Positions 12,659 to 25,227 of a DNA stretch of 64,000 nucleotides are shown here, piece by piece (position 1 is the first letter of the stretch; every line of letters begins with the position of its first letter). This stretch comes from Basidiobolus meristosporus CBS 931.73 (Eukaryota > Basidiobolomycota > Basidiobolomycetes > Basidiobolales > Basidiobolaceae): positions 62,001 to 126,000 of the forward strand of contig MCFE01000209.1 in the NCBI GenBank assembly GCA_002104905.1. Reading direction: 5' to 3'. The position numbers and the translations under genes are program-made. A model generated the notes under the pieces. It saw nothing but the letters and a program-made list of their open reading frames with translations, was not told the origin of the DNA and searched no databases.

Positions 12659-12822
12659 AGTCTCCCCTAACTTGGAGAAATAATGCCCTCATTATTAATT
12701 CTGACATAGAAATTCTTCAGTCTGTTACCAGGTTGTACCAGTGCAAGTGGTGTACCATCAAGTTCTGCTAATTTGTAAGATCCATTTTTATTTGCATGTA
12801 TGCTCTTGTAGGGACCCTGACA

Positions 12823-15800
12823 TTACATATACAGTTTGGATGCCTTGTTTCTTTGGCTCTTGGTGTTGTGAAGTTGTATCAATTCCTCAACTTCTAGCAA
12901 TGTTTTTCTTAGGCATTTTTGAGCGTCAAAGTACTCCTTGCCAGCAATTATGGATTTCTTCAAGTTTTCTATTGCATTCTTTTGCAGAGTGTGTGCTTGT
13001 TGAATCTGTTGTACTCTGCTAGCAATAGCACTGATGCTGTCATGGTTGGTTTCCATTGGAGGGTAAGCCAATTCTCAAAAGATATGTCTATTGGCAAAAC
13101 AGCTTCATGCCCATATATAAAAAAAACGGTGTATACCCTATACTTCTTTTAACTGCAACTCTATCAGCCCAGATTGCTGCCTGAAAGTTATTTGCCCACT
13201 TGTTGGGTTCTTCATAGCTAAGCCTTGCTAATGTGTTTGCAAATGCAGAATGTCCACATTCAACTGGTGAATTTGCTTGTGGGTGGTATGGCAAAGTATG
13301 TATAAGCTTGGTTCCATGCTTCATCACTAGTTTTTGTATTTTGTAAGATCCACATTCTCTGTTGTCAGCAATAAGGGTACCAACTGAACCATGTCTGAGA
13401 TATACATCTTCTTTAGGAAATCTTGCTACTGCTTTTACATTGGCTTGTTTCAGCATTCTAGCCTCTATTCAACCAGTAAAGTTATCACAACAGTCCACTA
13501 CATACTTATACCCTGCTGTTGCCCTTGGTAAATGTATAATATCTACATGTGCAAATTGCCAAGCATAAGATGTATAGATACTGTGAAGTGGTTCATGCAT
13601 CTTTTGGTTGTCTCTTCTTTGACATGGAATACATGATTTCACATATTCTCTTGTGTTGGTGTATAGCATTGGCCAAAAATACCGTAAGGAGATTTTTGCA
13701 TATGTTGATGTAAGTCCCTTATGACCTCCTGATTCTGATTCATGCAATTCTTGAATGATCTTCTCTTGATCATGCTTGTTATGAATATACCATTGAGGAA
13801 CTCCGTATTTGTTTTTTCTGAAAAGTGTGCCGTTGTGGTGGTGTAGAGGTACTCCTGGGAGAAGCTACACAACTCAAGTTGTGTGAGGTGTCTGATGGGT
13901 GCAATAACCTCTGTGTCTAAACTGCTGGTGCCTTTACCAATATGTCATTATGGCAAAAGCTCCTGCTTCTCTAGCTTCCTAGGTGCTCCAAGTGTCTCCA
14001 AAGGCCTCTGTGTGTCTTGTGTACTACCCTGAAAAGCTCCTTGATGGCAGGTCTGAGATGCACTGTTGAAGGCAGGTGCAGTGATCCATTGCTAATCAAT
14101 AAGGTAGAAGTGTTACTGATAGAAGGGATGATTCATTGATGAGGGATTGCTTTCCCTTAAATACTTTTCCTGATTGCCAAGTGATTACTAATGACAAGGT
14201 TCTAGAAGATTCAAGGTATCAGTGGAATTCTTAATGACATCACTATGAGCTAAAAATATACCAAGAATGTCCTGGAAGGTTCTTAAAGGCACAGCACATT
14301 CAACCAATCAGGAATCAGTAGTCTGAAACCTGTGCAACATAGAAATACCATATATGGTATTGAAATAGTAGGGATGGTAACACAGACCTAGTTCATGTGT
14401 CACAGGTACTGACGTGTGTACTTGCCTTATGTAGATACATATACTGATCACAAAGCTGAATAACATCTGGGATAACTAATGCTAATAACTAATCAGAGTA
14501 AACATCATATGGGGATAATACTGATAATATGGGCAAAAGAAGAATGGGATAATACTGATAAGATAAAATATGGATAAGTATATCATCATAACTATATTAA
14601 TAAACTTGTCTGTGGGAGGTATGTTTACCCTACCACACCATCATGCAGTATAAACTTCAAAGCCTTCTTTTTAAAATTTGTGCATTGATTTGCAGGAATA
14701 TCAGCAGGAACTTTGAGTGATATAAGAAATACCTTAGTTTGCTGATAATTACTTTGTATTGTATGTATGAATGAGGATCCAAGACTTGTGTTTTTAAGAA
14801 ACTCATCAATCTCATCATCATCAGTTGAGTACGGTGAATTTGGTTGCTTTCTAGATAAGTCATCAGGTTCTTTGTGATTGGCCCCTGGTATGTGTTGCAT
14901 CATAAAGTCAAAGATCTTGATATTTGATATCCACCCTGCTAGAATAGGATCAGGAAAAGCTCCAACTTATTTAAAATTCCTAATAATGGCTTGGCATCAA
15001 CCTCCAGCCTGAAGTATACTCCTAATAAGTATGGCTTTAGCTTTTTGAGTACATAGAGTGCTCCCAGTGCTTCTTTCCTGATAGATGGATAGTTAAGCTC
15101 ATTTCCTTTGAATAGTCTACTAAGATATTTGCAAGGTTGTCAAAGATGATCTTCTGAAACTTGAATCATGATTCCACCAACCCCAATTTCAGAGCTATCA
15201 ACTGATACAATGGTTGGTTGTGAATCAATAACACTGTTGTCTATAGCTGCTAAGACAGGTGGCTTTGATAATGACTCAAGCAATGTCAACATAGCATTTG
15301 CCTGTTTGTCATGCCATTCAAATTTCTGGTTTTTCTGTAATAGCTGAGTCATTGGCTTAGTAATTTGTGCATAGTTCTTGATCCAGAGTCTGAATACACC
15401 AGTAAGTCCCAATAGCTGTCTGAGTTAATGAATATTGCTTGGTGTCTTCCAACTTAGTGCCAATGAAAGTTTTGCAGGATCAGGCAATCTCCCTTTTTCA
15501 GTAACAAGTTCACCTAAAATGATTGCCTTGTAGCCAAATTTGCATTAGGCTCCATTTACAGTCAGTCCAGAAGCTTGAAGTTTCTTCATGACCCTTTCAA
15601 CAGTGCATATGTGATCATAAACATATCTTATTACTTGAGGTAAGATATGTGATGTGTCTTTTTCTCTGGACTTATTCTTAACTGCAATGTCATCAAGAAA
15701 TGGTTGGCATATTTCAGGGAAACAGTCATACAAAACTCAAATCATTGCACATTGATAATTTTGGACAGAGTTAGTCCATCCTTGAGGAATTCTTTTATCC

Positions 15801-16266
15801 TTATGAGTCCTATTGGTGTATCCATAGTGATGAAATCTCTTAAGTCAGAATCCAGAAGTATTTGGTCATATCCTGAATAAAGATCCATGTTGTAATCAGC
15901 AGATATCTAGTAAATAACTCATTATACTCATGTTGTATTGGTGGTTGCATAGCATCTTTGATTGTGACCTTATTCAAATGCTGTACATCTTGAATAAACC
16001 ATAGACTTCCATTTTTCTTCAATGGTGTAAACAAGGGATTACGATAAGGTCCATAGCTATATTCAATGACTCCACTTTGAAATCTTGATTGTAGCATTTC
16101 AGTTACTTTGTTCAGTAATCTTGAGGGAATAGAATATGATCTCAGTGCCCATGGTGTATATTCAACAGTATGGATCTTAACAGTGGAAATAGCTCTGTGG
16201 ATAAACATCCTCTTTGTGCATCATTGAATGCAAAGTCATTGTCATAGCATTGTAGCATAGTTGAAA
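12823..16266 (-). pseudogene. Gypsy Z pol: RT, RNase H, integrase
   Basis: Read on the minus strand from 16266. There is a linker motif (HTVEYTPWAL) and the start of RT with NPLFTPLKKNGSLWFIQDVQHLNKVT (15840-16208), then more RT (15545-15733) and RNase H with VSVDSSEIGVGG (15140-15412). Past an inserted ~760-bp block come the integrase zinc finger (HESES...CIPCQRR), a core with FAHVDIIHLP and LIADNRECGS, and the Glu-containing PVECGHSAFAN (13088-13747). A final segment (12823-13071) is a long charged helix-rich tail. At least four frame breaks show it is dead. Protease and gag continue beyond copia B. Confidence 0.8.
13850..14638. repeat. Insertion in Z integrase, probably a solo LTR
   Basis: Z's minus-strand coding breaks off after ILHDG at about 14639 and resumes at about 13845, with unrelated AT-rich sequence between. 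The right end reads CCCTACCACA, so in minus orientation it starts TGTGGTAGGG, as an LTR would. The left end and target duplication are not clear. The right part contains short imperfect GATAATACTGATAA repeats (about 14513-14575). Confidence 0.5.
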
Positions 16267-19200
16267 TGTTGTTAAAGTTTGTATTTCCACCTAAATAATC
16301 CACTAGCTTAGTCACTTACATCATCACCTTCAAATCCCAGAGAATACTGACCAAAATTCCTTGTTGGGATTTACTTAGAATATTTTCACCAAAATACCAG
16401 GTACCTAGAACATGAGAATTCTCAAAGTTGTCCAAACATCCCCAAACTTTGCACACATGCTCTTGGGACCTTTGTTAATCTATTCTGCGAGTCTGTAATG
16501 CCAAGACCATGTATAAGTATAAATACTACTTTTATATTCAATAAATCATTAAGTGAAAACCACATAATCTACTTGTTCTCCCAAACACTTCCAATATCTC
16601 CAAGACTCTTACAACAGGTTATGAGCCCCAAACTGTCACTCACTGCAATGTCTACTACTGCTATTACTGGAAATTTTCCCTCTGCTAAAAAGTTGGATGG
16701 ATCTAACTACCAAGTGCAGATGGTGAAGATGAGGATGCTGCTCCAAGAAAGAGGCCTTTGGGATATTGTCATGGGAGAAGAATGCCCTCCTAAAAGTGTG
16801 GGAGAGGAAGCCTTAAAGTACCAGAAGAAAGAACAAAGTGCCTTTAACTGCATATGCCTTAATTTTAAGGACATATTGCTAATTCAATCCTCAAAAGCAA
16901 AAACAGCAAAGAATGCCTGGAAGGCATTAGAAGATATCTACCAGTCATGTTCAGCTGCTAAGAAAATGTATCTGAGATGAAAATTCTGCACTACAAAGAT
17001 GCTGCCAGCAGAAGAAATGAAAAATCTAATTAACAGAATTACCCGGTTGGTAGATGAGATGGAATCTGTGGGTGTACCAACTACAGATGAGGATATGATA
17101 GTTACCATCCTGAATAGCCTGACAGAGAAGTTTCAGGTCCGTGTATCAGCCCTAGAGTCCAGAACTGAAGATTTGACCTTAAACTACGTATATGGAAGGC
17201 TCCTGGATGAACAATTAAGAAAATCAACACCAATATGAAAGACAAAGAAAATGTTTTAATAAGCAATAACAACCAACAAAGAAGGTACCCAAGACCCTAC
17301 AAAGGCAGCAGCAACCTGTTATGCGACTATTGCAAAAGGAAAGGACACACATCACACCGGTGCTTCAAAAAGAAAGATAGTCAGCAGAAAAAGCCTGATT
17401 ATGGAAATACCGCAACAACTGAAGATAGACTATTCATACCTGCACTAACTATAACCACAAACAAGAATTCTCAGATGTGATGAATTGACTCTGGAGCATT
17501 TCAACACCTTACGCACCAAAAAGAACTTTTTACCCAATATCATGAAATTACAATTAGGAAGGTTTTTATGGGTGACAATAGAACACTTGATGCAGTGGGA
17601 GAAGGAACTATCCAAGTGAGCCCAAGAAGCTGTGAAGGAAGACATACAATGATATTTAAAGAAGTACTCTCTGTACCAGAAATAGCCAAGAACCTACTAT
17701 CTGTAAGCAAGGCCACTGCAGAAGAACTCAGTTTCAGCTTTGACAATTCAGGATGCAAGATCACTGATCAAAATGGTTCCCATATTGCTTTGGGTATCAG
17801 AGATCAGAGTCTATACAAGTTGACTTATATTCTGTCATATTTGGAAGCCAATATAAGTAGTTTAAATGAAGAAGCACCAATGCTTTGGCACAGGAGATTT
17901 AGGCACATCAATTTTGATTATTTGCGCAAAATGACCAAAGATCAGCTAATTTCTGGAGTGAAAATTGATCCCCCAGCTAATTTTGAGCACTGTGAAGCCT
18001 GCATACATGAGAAACAAGCCAGACATCCGTTCAAGAGCTCTGGGTTAATAAAAACTAAGAAAAAATTAGATCTAATTTACTCAGATCTGTGTGGACCTAT
18101 GCAAAATTTATCCTTAGGTGGGATGAAGTCTTTAATCACTGTGATTGATTAAATACTGGTAAAAAAATCAAGAAAATATGCTCTGACGATGGTGGAGAAT
18201 ATACCTCAAATTCTTCATCCACACCTGCAAGATTCATGGGATAAAGCAAGAGACTACTGTACCATACTCCCCACAGCAAAATGGAGTAGCAGAATGTGCA
18301 AACCAATCAATAATCAATATGGCAAGATCTATGATCCATAATCAAAAATTATCCTATGATTTCTGGGAGGAATCCGCCGCCACTGATGTGTACCTTAAAA
18401 ATAGGAGTTATAGCGGAATACTTTGTAATTATACTCCTTCTGAAGCATGGTATGGATACAGATGGAGTGCAGAACATCTAACAATATTTGGGTGTACAGC
18501 ATATGCCAAGAAACTGCCCGGAAATCAGTCAAAATTTGAGCCAAAAAGTGTTAAATGCATATTTTTGGGCTACTGCAATCAGAGTAAAATATACAGACTC
18601 TACAACACCAAAGCAAAGAAGCTAATCAAGTCCAGGGATGTGTTGTTTGATGAGAATTCAAGATTTTCACAAAAAATGACATCAGATGAAGACAAAAATC
18701 TGATCTCAAATCCACCAATTGCCAGGATTGAATCAGAGCAAAACAATGAAAGTTTTTTCACTCCAGAGGACTCTACAACCGTGGTTTAGCCAGAATCAGT
18801 GCCCAGGAATATCCCAGAAGTGATCATTCCAGTATCAAATGCCTGGAGATACAATTGGACAAGAAATAGCCCAAATTACTATATCAATGAGGGTACAAAT
18901 TTAACCTATGCCTATTCAGTCCATATTGATGAACCCCAGACTGTAAAAGAGGCCCTAAATAGCCCTCAGACAAAGCTTTGGAAATCTGCAATGACTAAGG
19001 AATATCAGGCCCTGATGGAAAGTCAAACTTGTGACTTGGTCAAATTACCAATCAACCAAAAATCAATTGGATGCTGATGGGTCTTTAAGACAAAATACAT
19101 GGCTGATGGTACAATTGAGAGATACAAAGCAAGACTTGTAGCCAAAGGATACTCTCAAACAAAAGGACTTGACTATACTAAGACCTTTGCACAGGTAGCC

Positions 19201-20873
19201 AAGTTTAATTGCATCAGATTAATATTGGCTATTGCAGCCAAATATAAGTTTTTTATTCATCAAATGGATGTAAAAACTGCAGTTTTGAATGAAGAACTTG
19301 AGGATGTGTATATGGACCAGCCTGATGGGTTTGTTGACCAAGATAGCCCCCATTTGGTTGGCAAGCTTAAAAAGTCACTATATGGTCTCAAACAATCACC
19401 AAGAGCCTGGAATTGCAGGATAGATTCTTACTTGGAATCTTTGAGTTTCAAAAGGAGTAATGCTGACTATAGTATATACTATAAGCCAGATAGAGCAAGT
19501 CCAGTTCTATTAGCTCTATATGTGGATGATCTTATTATAGCTGCCAATAATTTAGAGACATTGGAAGAGACTAAATCCAGCCTATCTAAGGAGTTCAAGA
19601 TGTCCAACCTTAGAGAACTTTATTACCACTTAAGGATTAGGTTCTCCATACACAGAAGTACCCAGATTATCTCCCTAAGCCAATCCAAATATATCCAAGA
19701 TATACTAAAGAAGTACCAAATAGAAGACTGTAAACTGGCAGCTACCCCAATGGAGACAAACCTTAACTTGGTCAAAACTCAACAGCAAAACTCAACCAAG
19801 TCAAGTGAGCTTGGTGCCATCTGAAAGCCCTGACTTTCCTTATTAATCTAAGGTAAGCAGTCTGATGTATATCATGCTTGGAACACGTCCAGAAATCTTA
19901 TATTCAGTGGGGGTTGTCAGCCAACATAATCAGAACTATGGATCTGATCATATTGCAGCAGTTAAGTGGATTTGTAGATACCTAAAAGGAGCAGCTGATA
20001 TCTGCTTAAGATACACTTATAAGGATTCAGAACAGGATCTTGTGGGATACTCTGATGCTGATTGGGGATGAAATTTAGAAGACAGAAGATCCACCACAGG
20101 ATACACTGTTCTTTACTGTAAAGGAGCAATTTCATGGAACTCACAAAAGCAACCAACTGTAGCACTTTCCACCTCAGAGGCAGAGTATATGGCAGTCCGT
20201 AAAGCTACAAAAGAAACAATGTGGTTAAGAGAACTTTTTATAGATTTAGGCCTATGTCAAAATATGTCTATTACTTTATTTCAAGATAATCAAGGATATA
20301 TACAACTAGGTAGAAATCCAACTTTTCATGCTAGAACCAAGCACATAGATATTAGACATCATTTCATACGTGAAGCTATAGAGAATAACTTAGTTAGCTT
20401 AGCTTACTGTCTTACAGATGAAATGATTGCAGACATATTTACCAAACCATTAGCTGGAGACAAGTTTGAATATCTTAGGTCAAAATTAGGACTAGTCAGT
20501 GTGAACATTTAGCTGAGTGGGAGTGTTGTAAAGATTTGTATTTCCACCTAAATACTCACCCAACTTAGTCACTTAGATCATCACCTTCAAATCCTAGAAA
20601 ATACTGACCAAAATTGCTTGTCAGGATTGACTTGGAATATTTTCACCAAAACACCAAGTACCCAGAACATTAAAATTCTCAAAGTTGTCCAAACAGCCCC
20701 AAACTTTGCACACATGCTCTTGGGACCTTCCTCAACCTATTCTATGTGTTTGTAATGCCAAGACCAGGTAAAAGTATAAATACTACTTTTACATTCAATA
20801 AATCATTAAGTGATAACCACATAATCTACTTGTTCTCCCAATCACTTCCAATATCTCCAAGACTCTTACAACA
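16267..20873 (+). mobile_element. Copia element B, complete length but dead
   Basis: LTRs at 16267-16616 and 20524-20873 flank a Ty1/copia body. Directly after the 5' LTR comes GGTTATGAGCCC (16617-16628), the complement of the initiator tRNA-Met anticodon arm. TGAGTGGGAG precedes the 3' LTR. Flanking pentamers are TGAAA and ATAAA, three of five matching, so the target duplication has decayed or is uncertain. It lies in gypsy Z between protease and RT, in opposite orientation to Z. Confidence 0.9.
16619..20512 (+). pseudogene. Copia B gag-pol polyprotein, inactivated
   Basis: Order of parts: Gag (16621-17230), zinc knuckle CDYCKRKGHTSHRC (about 17310), protease (IDSGA, about 17485, preceded by a stop), and GAG-pre-integrase (MLWHRRFRHINFDYL). 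Integrase follows with its first Asp block, RT with YVDDLIIA (about 19515), and RNase H ending [15 protein letters not shown]. Stops occur at 16978, 17236 and 17478, among others. About 95 bp of the integrase core is deleted near 18150 compared with copia C, removing the block after VID. More frameshifts follow around 18790, 19078, 19820 and 20070. Expression of a full protein is not possible. Confidence 0.9.
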
Positions 20874-22640
20874 ATAAAGAGACCTTTCTCCTCCATGGTA
20901 AGAGTAGTCCCAATGGCTAACTCCATGAGCTTCTCTTCTGTGAGTCTGACTTTGTCATCTTTGTGCAAAGGCACCATTTGAGGATTGTTGTGGCCAGATG
21001 GTGAGATTCCAGTAGATACGGGCTTTGCTTTCAATGCAACTGGCTTATACTTGGTATTTGTCTTGCTTATTGTCAAGGGAATGCAGTGTTCATCATAAAA
21101 CAAAATATCCTCATGAACCTGAATATTTTGTAATGGAATTGAGCCTGCATTTCTTGGATTGTTCTCTTCTGCTGCACAAAAGGTTGCCCTTTGTTTTTGA
21201 TTGTCAGAAGTGATTGTCAGCCATAAGCTTCCATCAGGTCTGTTATCAGCTTGTAGAAGAGATTTTCTCTTATAAGGTTGTCCTAACAATACCTCAAAAG
21301 TGGGTCCATTGGCAACAATAAAAAAGAAAGAAGTAACCCTAATTCCTCCAATTTTGATTGGTAAAGAGTAACCAAGTCCAAGCATCTTCTCTGTTGCACC
21401 TGTAGCAGTTCTCATATTCCAGTCAACTTCTGTCAATGGTAATTTGATTTTTTCAAAAGTCATAGCAGCAATAGCATTGATTTCTGATCCAGAATCAAAA
21501 ACACAGTCCACTTCAACATTGTTGATTGTAGCAGCATAGCTTCCTGTTGTGATAGAGTAAAAGGCTTTTTCCACTTCAAATTGTAGTTGTTCACTTGACA
21601 ACATTGTTGACAACTGTTCTTGATAATTCTTCAGGGTATTTTTGTTCATAGGCTTAACTATCTCTGGTAGTAGTTGACTGGGATTGGTGATAGTGGTGAA
21701 CATTTCTTGATTTGTAAGTTGTGGAAATGGAGATTTCCAGAATTTGTTGATAACTTTCTGTGTAATTGCAGCAGTGTCACACTTAGATTGAGATTGCAAG
21801 TGTTCATTTTGGATTTTGATGTGTCTGGCTGTACCAATATTTCAGCAACTGGCTGATTTCTCTTGTTGGTACACACCTTTTGAGGACTGCTCTCCATAGA
21901 GACAAATTTTCTCTTATCAAAAAGGTAATTAAATTCTTCAACTTCCTCTTTTTCTGTTATATATTCTTGGACCTACCCTTATGGGTCTGATATTGTGAGT
22001 ATATAATGTTCATTGCTTGGAATTTTTGCAGTCTTTAGGATTTGAATAAAATTTGATGTTGTGGGGCTTTTACTTGATTCTTCTTGAGCAAATATATAGG
22101 ACCGCATTCCACTGTAACCTCTGTTGATAGGCAACGGGTTTCTAGCAATATCACATATCTTCCCATAACAATCAATCATGACTTTATAACTGTCAATATC
22201 AATATTCAATATTTGACAACCATAACAGCTATGTTCAGCAGATTCACAGCACACACAATACTTGGTTTGCTGTGGATAGTTACTGGTTGTTTTGGGATTT
22301 TCTGGTCTTGCCTTGTTGATGCTTGATGATGGTACACTTTGAGAGTCCAACTTGAGCATGAGTTTTCCAAAAGCATCAATTAATTCATTGACCCAATCAT
22401 TTTGTGGGTTATTTGTACAATGAAGAATTTGTTTAGCTAGAGTGGATATCCTCATTTGAGTATTAATGGAATCCATGACTTGTCTCCCTGATTGATAGTT
22501 GAACATCATTTGTTTAACATTGTTGTAGGAGCTTGTAGCAAGAACTTGGTGGCTAATGGCATTATGTATCTCAGGAGGCATATCCATCAGAAATTTGTTT
22601 CTTTGATAAAATCTTGGAATTCCAAAAGCTGCTTCAACAT
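20874..22640 (-). pseudogene. Gypsy Z gag and protease
   Basis: Minus strand. The Gag part (22587-21979) carries a cysteine cluster CVCCESAEHSCYGC. The next frame (21799-20874) carries an aspartic protease with FDSGSEINAIAAMTFEKI and the flap-side string VLLGQPY. That domain layout is common in fungal gypsy elements. The coding is cut by copia B at 20874 immediately after KGLF, where the RT linker would begin. A frame change separates gag from protease, which may be natural or a mutation. Confidence 0.75.
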
Positions 22641-22766
22641 GCCTTGCTTTTGACTAGATCCTGAGGCCTTTTGATTTATAGGCTTTGGCAAAATATTACA
22701 TTTACTCCCTCCCAAGCTGGGATAGGTTTTTTGGTGGGCTTTATCTTTACGCACTGTTGTTGTGCT

Positions 22767-23134
22767 TGTTAAGATCTGCCGCTTGAATGTTTAAGTTAGA
22801 TCAGTTTTTAGCCAAATCAATCAGTATATGTTTAGGTTATCAGTATATCAGTATTATCTATGAAATCAGTAGCATTAGTCAGCAAATGAATCAGCAGCTC
22901 CTTAGCAGACAGAAATAGATATATTAAGTAGGATCTTATTGGGTGAGGATGATGCAATCAAATGAGTCATCAGCCACAACCTACATTAGGAAAAACAATT
23001 AGTCAGCAATTGATCTGGCAAAATGTATATAAGGAGCTGCTGGAACCTCAATAAAAATCAGTTCAAGTTTTAGTGAATACAATACTAGCTAAACTCCCTA
23101 TTCCTCTACAACTCTTATACCAAGACTTGTAACA
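22767..23134 (+). repeat. 5' LTR of gypsy D (368 bp)
   Basis: TGTTAAGATC...CTTGTAACA. TTGGTAGCAGC follows, whose TGGTAGCAG part fits a primer site for the 3' end of an initiator-Met-like tRNA. By hand it differs from the inverted LTR at 24850-25217 at about 8 positions. Confidence 0.85.
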
Positions 23135-23192
23135 TTGGTAGCAGCAATAACCAGAAACCTCCCTTTTGAAGAAAGAAGAAACCACCCTCAAA

Positions 23193-24849
23193 ATGTCGGA
23201 CAATCAAGAATGGAAGAATGCCATGCAGCAAATCCTGGCCCAATAGCAACAGTTACTCCAGATCCTCAGCCAACAGCAACAAGGAATGTCTACCATGGCT
23301 CAGAGCCAGCAAAGCCCTGTCAAGAGCAACTTCAGTGTGAAGGTCAACTGGTAACATGGCAGAGTCAATGAAAACCTGGGAACTTGACTCTTTCAGATTG
23401 AAGAAGCTTTTAACGCTAAAAGAATTGCTCCAGAGAGCAAGTTGCATTATGCAGCTTCTTACCTGGCAGATGCAGCTTTACAGTGGCACCACAACAAGAT
23501 CAGGTCAGCCACTATGATGGGATGCTCTATAATCCCTACCTGGGATGAGTTTGTGTTGGAAATTCAGGATGCTTTTGAACCTCCACACCAGCAGACACTA
23601 CTAAGAAGGAAGTTAAAGACACTCAGATAGAAAGGAATGGTTCAAGAATACATCTACAAGTACAGATGTCTACTTGGACAAGCTGAAAGAATGGACCTTG
23701 GATCAAGTAGAATACTTTATTGATAGGTTGAAAGAAAGAACTTGCAAGGAAGTGAATTATTGAAGACCTCAGACTATTGAAGAAGCCTTCAAGATTGCCA
23801 TTGACTATGACTCAGCTATGTTTGGAGTTGGGAAGCCTACAGTGACTAATCAGAAAGGCTACAATCATTATGGAAGAAGACAGTCAGAAGCAGTACCAAT
23901 GGATATAGATGCTATGCAGAAGAATCCTGCCTTGGAAGAATGTAAGAAGAAAGGACTTTGCTTCAATTGCCACCAGCAAGGACATATTGCAAAGTACTGC
24001 CCTCAGAGAAGAAATGGACACCAGCCATCAAGAACCTTTAACCGTATTGAGGCCATGGAGCATAGTAACATGGAGGATGAACTTGAAGAAGACTCAGAGC
24101 TCACCTTCCACATGACAAAAAAATACCTATCACAGATGACCTCAAACTCAGGAAAGCTATTGTACTTGAATGGAGTAATCAATGGAGTACCTGCCAAGAT
24201 CATGATTGACTCAGGAGCATTGCATGAGTACATGTCAGAGCAACTTGCTTTGAAAGCTGGAATCAACTTGGAACCTACCAAATCAACTTCAGTCTCCACA
24301 GCTGATGGGAACTCCCACATAATCAACCGTATTACCCAGCCAGTAAGAATGAAGATCAATGACTATGAAGAAGACCTACAGGCTTATATATTTGGGAACT
24401 GCAAGTTTGACCTTGTACTTGGAAAAACCTGGCTATTTTGTCGTAATCCATCAATCAACTGGAGAACCCATGCTACTCAGATCCAAAAAGACAACAAGAC
24501 CTTTGAGCTATTACCTGCCAGGCTGGATTTTAACTTAGTCAAATCCAGTATGTGTGAGACAAGTGAACTTAGTAAGACCCAGTTCTGTAGAGCACTTAGA
24601 AAAGGTACACAGTTGTTCCTCATGGCGGTATTACAGGGGGATTCCTCTACCCCAGCACCCCAGCAGGTCCAGACTCTCTTGAAGAAGTATTCAGCCGTGT
24701 TTCCAGATGAGCTTGTAAGCCTACCACCAGTCAGAGATGTGGACCATGCCATTGACACAGGAGATAGCCCTCCAGTAAGCAAGACACCTTACAGAATGAG
24801 TCCATTGGAATTGGAGGAAATGAAGAGACAAATTGATCAGCTATTGGAG
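23193..24849 (+). pseudogene. Gypsy D gag-protease-RT start
   Basis: Gag starts at 23193 (MSDNQEWKNAMQQILAQ) but has several stops and frameshifts up to 23817. From 23818 one frame stays open for 344 codons to the LTR junction. It has a zinc knuckle CFNCHQQGHIAKYC (about 23960), a protease with MIDSGALHEYMSEQ (about 24205), and the conserved pre-RT run DHAIDTGDSPPVSKTPYRMS (about 24740). It ends at the start of the RT fingers ([12 protein letters not shown]). After that the frame reads into the inverted LTR and means nothing. Confidence 0.85.
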
Positions 24850-25217
24850 TGTTACAAGTCTTGGTATAAGAGTTGTAGAGGAATAGGGAGTTTAGCTAGT
24901 ATTGTATTCACTAAAACTTGAACTGATTTTTATTGAGGTTCCAGCAGCTCCTTATATACATTTTGCCAGATCAATTGCTGACTAGTTGTATTTCCTAATG
25001 TAGGTTGTGGCTGATGACTCATTTAATTGCATCATCCTCACCCAATAAGATCCTACTTAATATATCTATTTCTGTCTGATAAGGATCTGCTGATTCATTT
25101 GCTGACTAATGCTACTGATTTCATAGATAATACTGATATACTGATAACCTAAACATATACTAATTGATTTGACTAAAAACTGATCTAACTTAAACATTCA
25201 AGCGGCAGATCATAACA
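24850..25217 (-). repeat. Inverted LTR inside gypsy D (368 bp)
   Basis: The same LTR as 22767-23134 but in minus orientation. On the minus strand it is preceded by the purine tract GTAGGGGAGAA, so it is the element's genuine 3' LTR, now attached to the middle of RT. Confidence 0.9.
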
Positions 25218-25227
25218 TTCTCCCCTA

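Noticed and set aside
16262-20878. Clean target duplication for copia B
   Set aside because: TGAAA and ATAAA agree at three of five positions only, which is too weak to claim.
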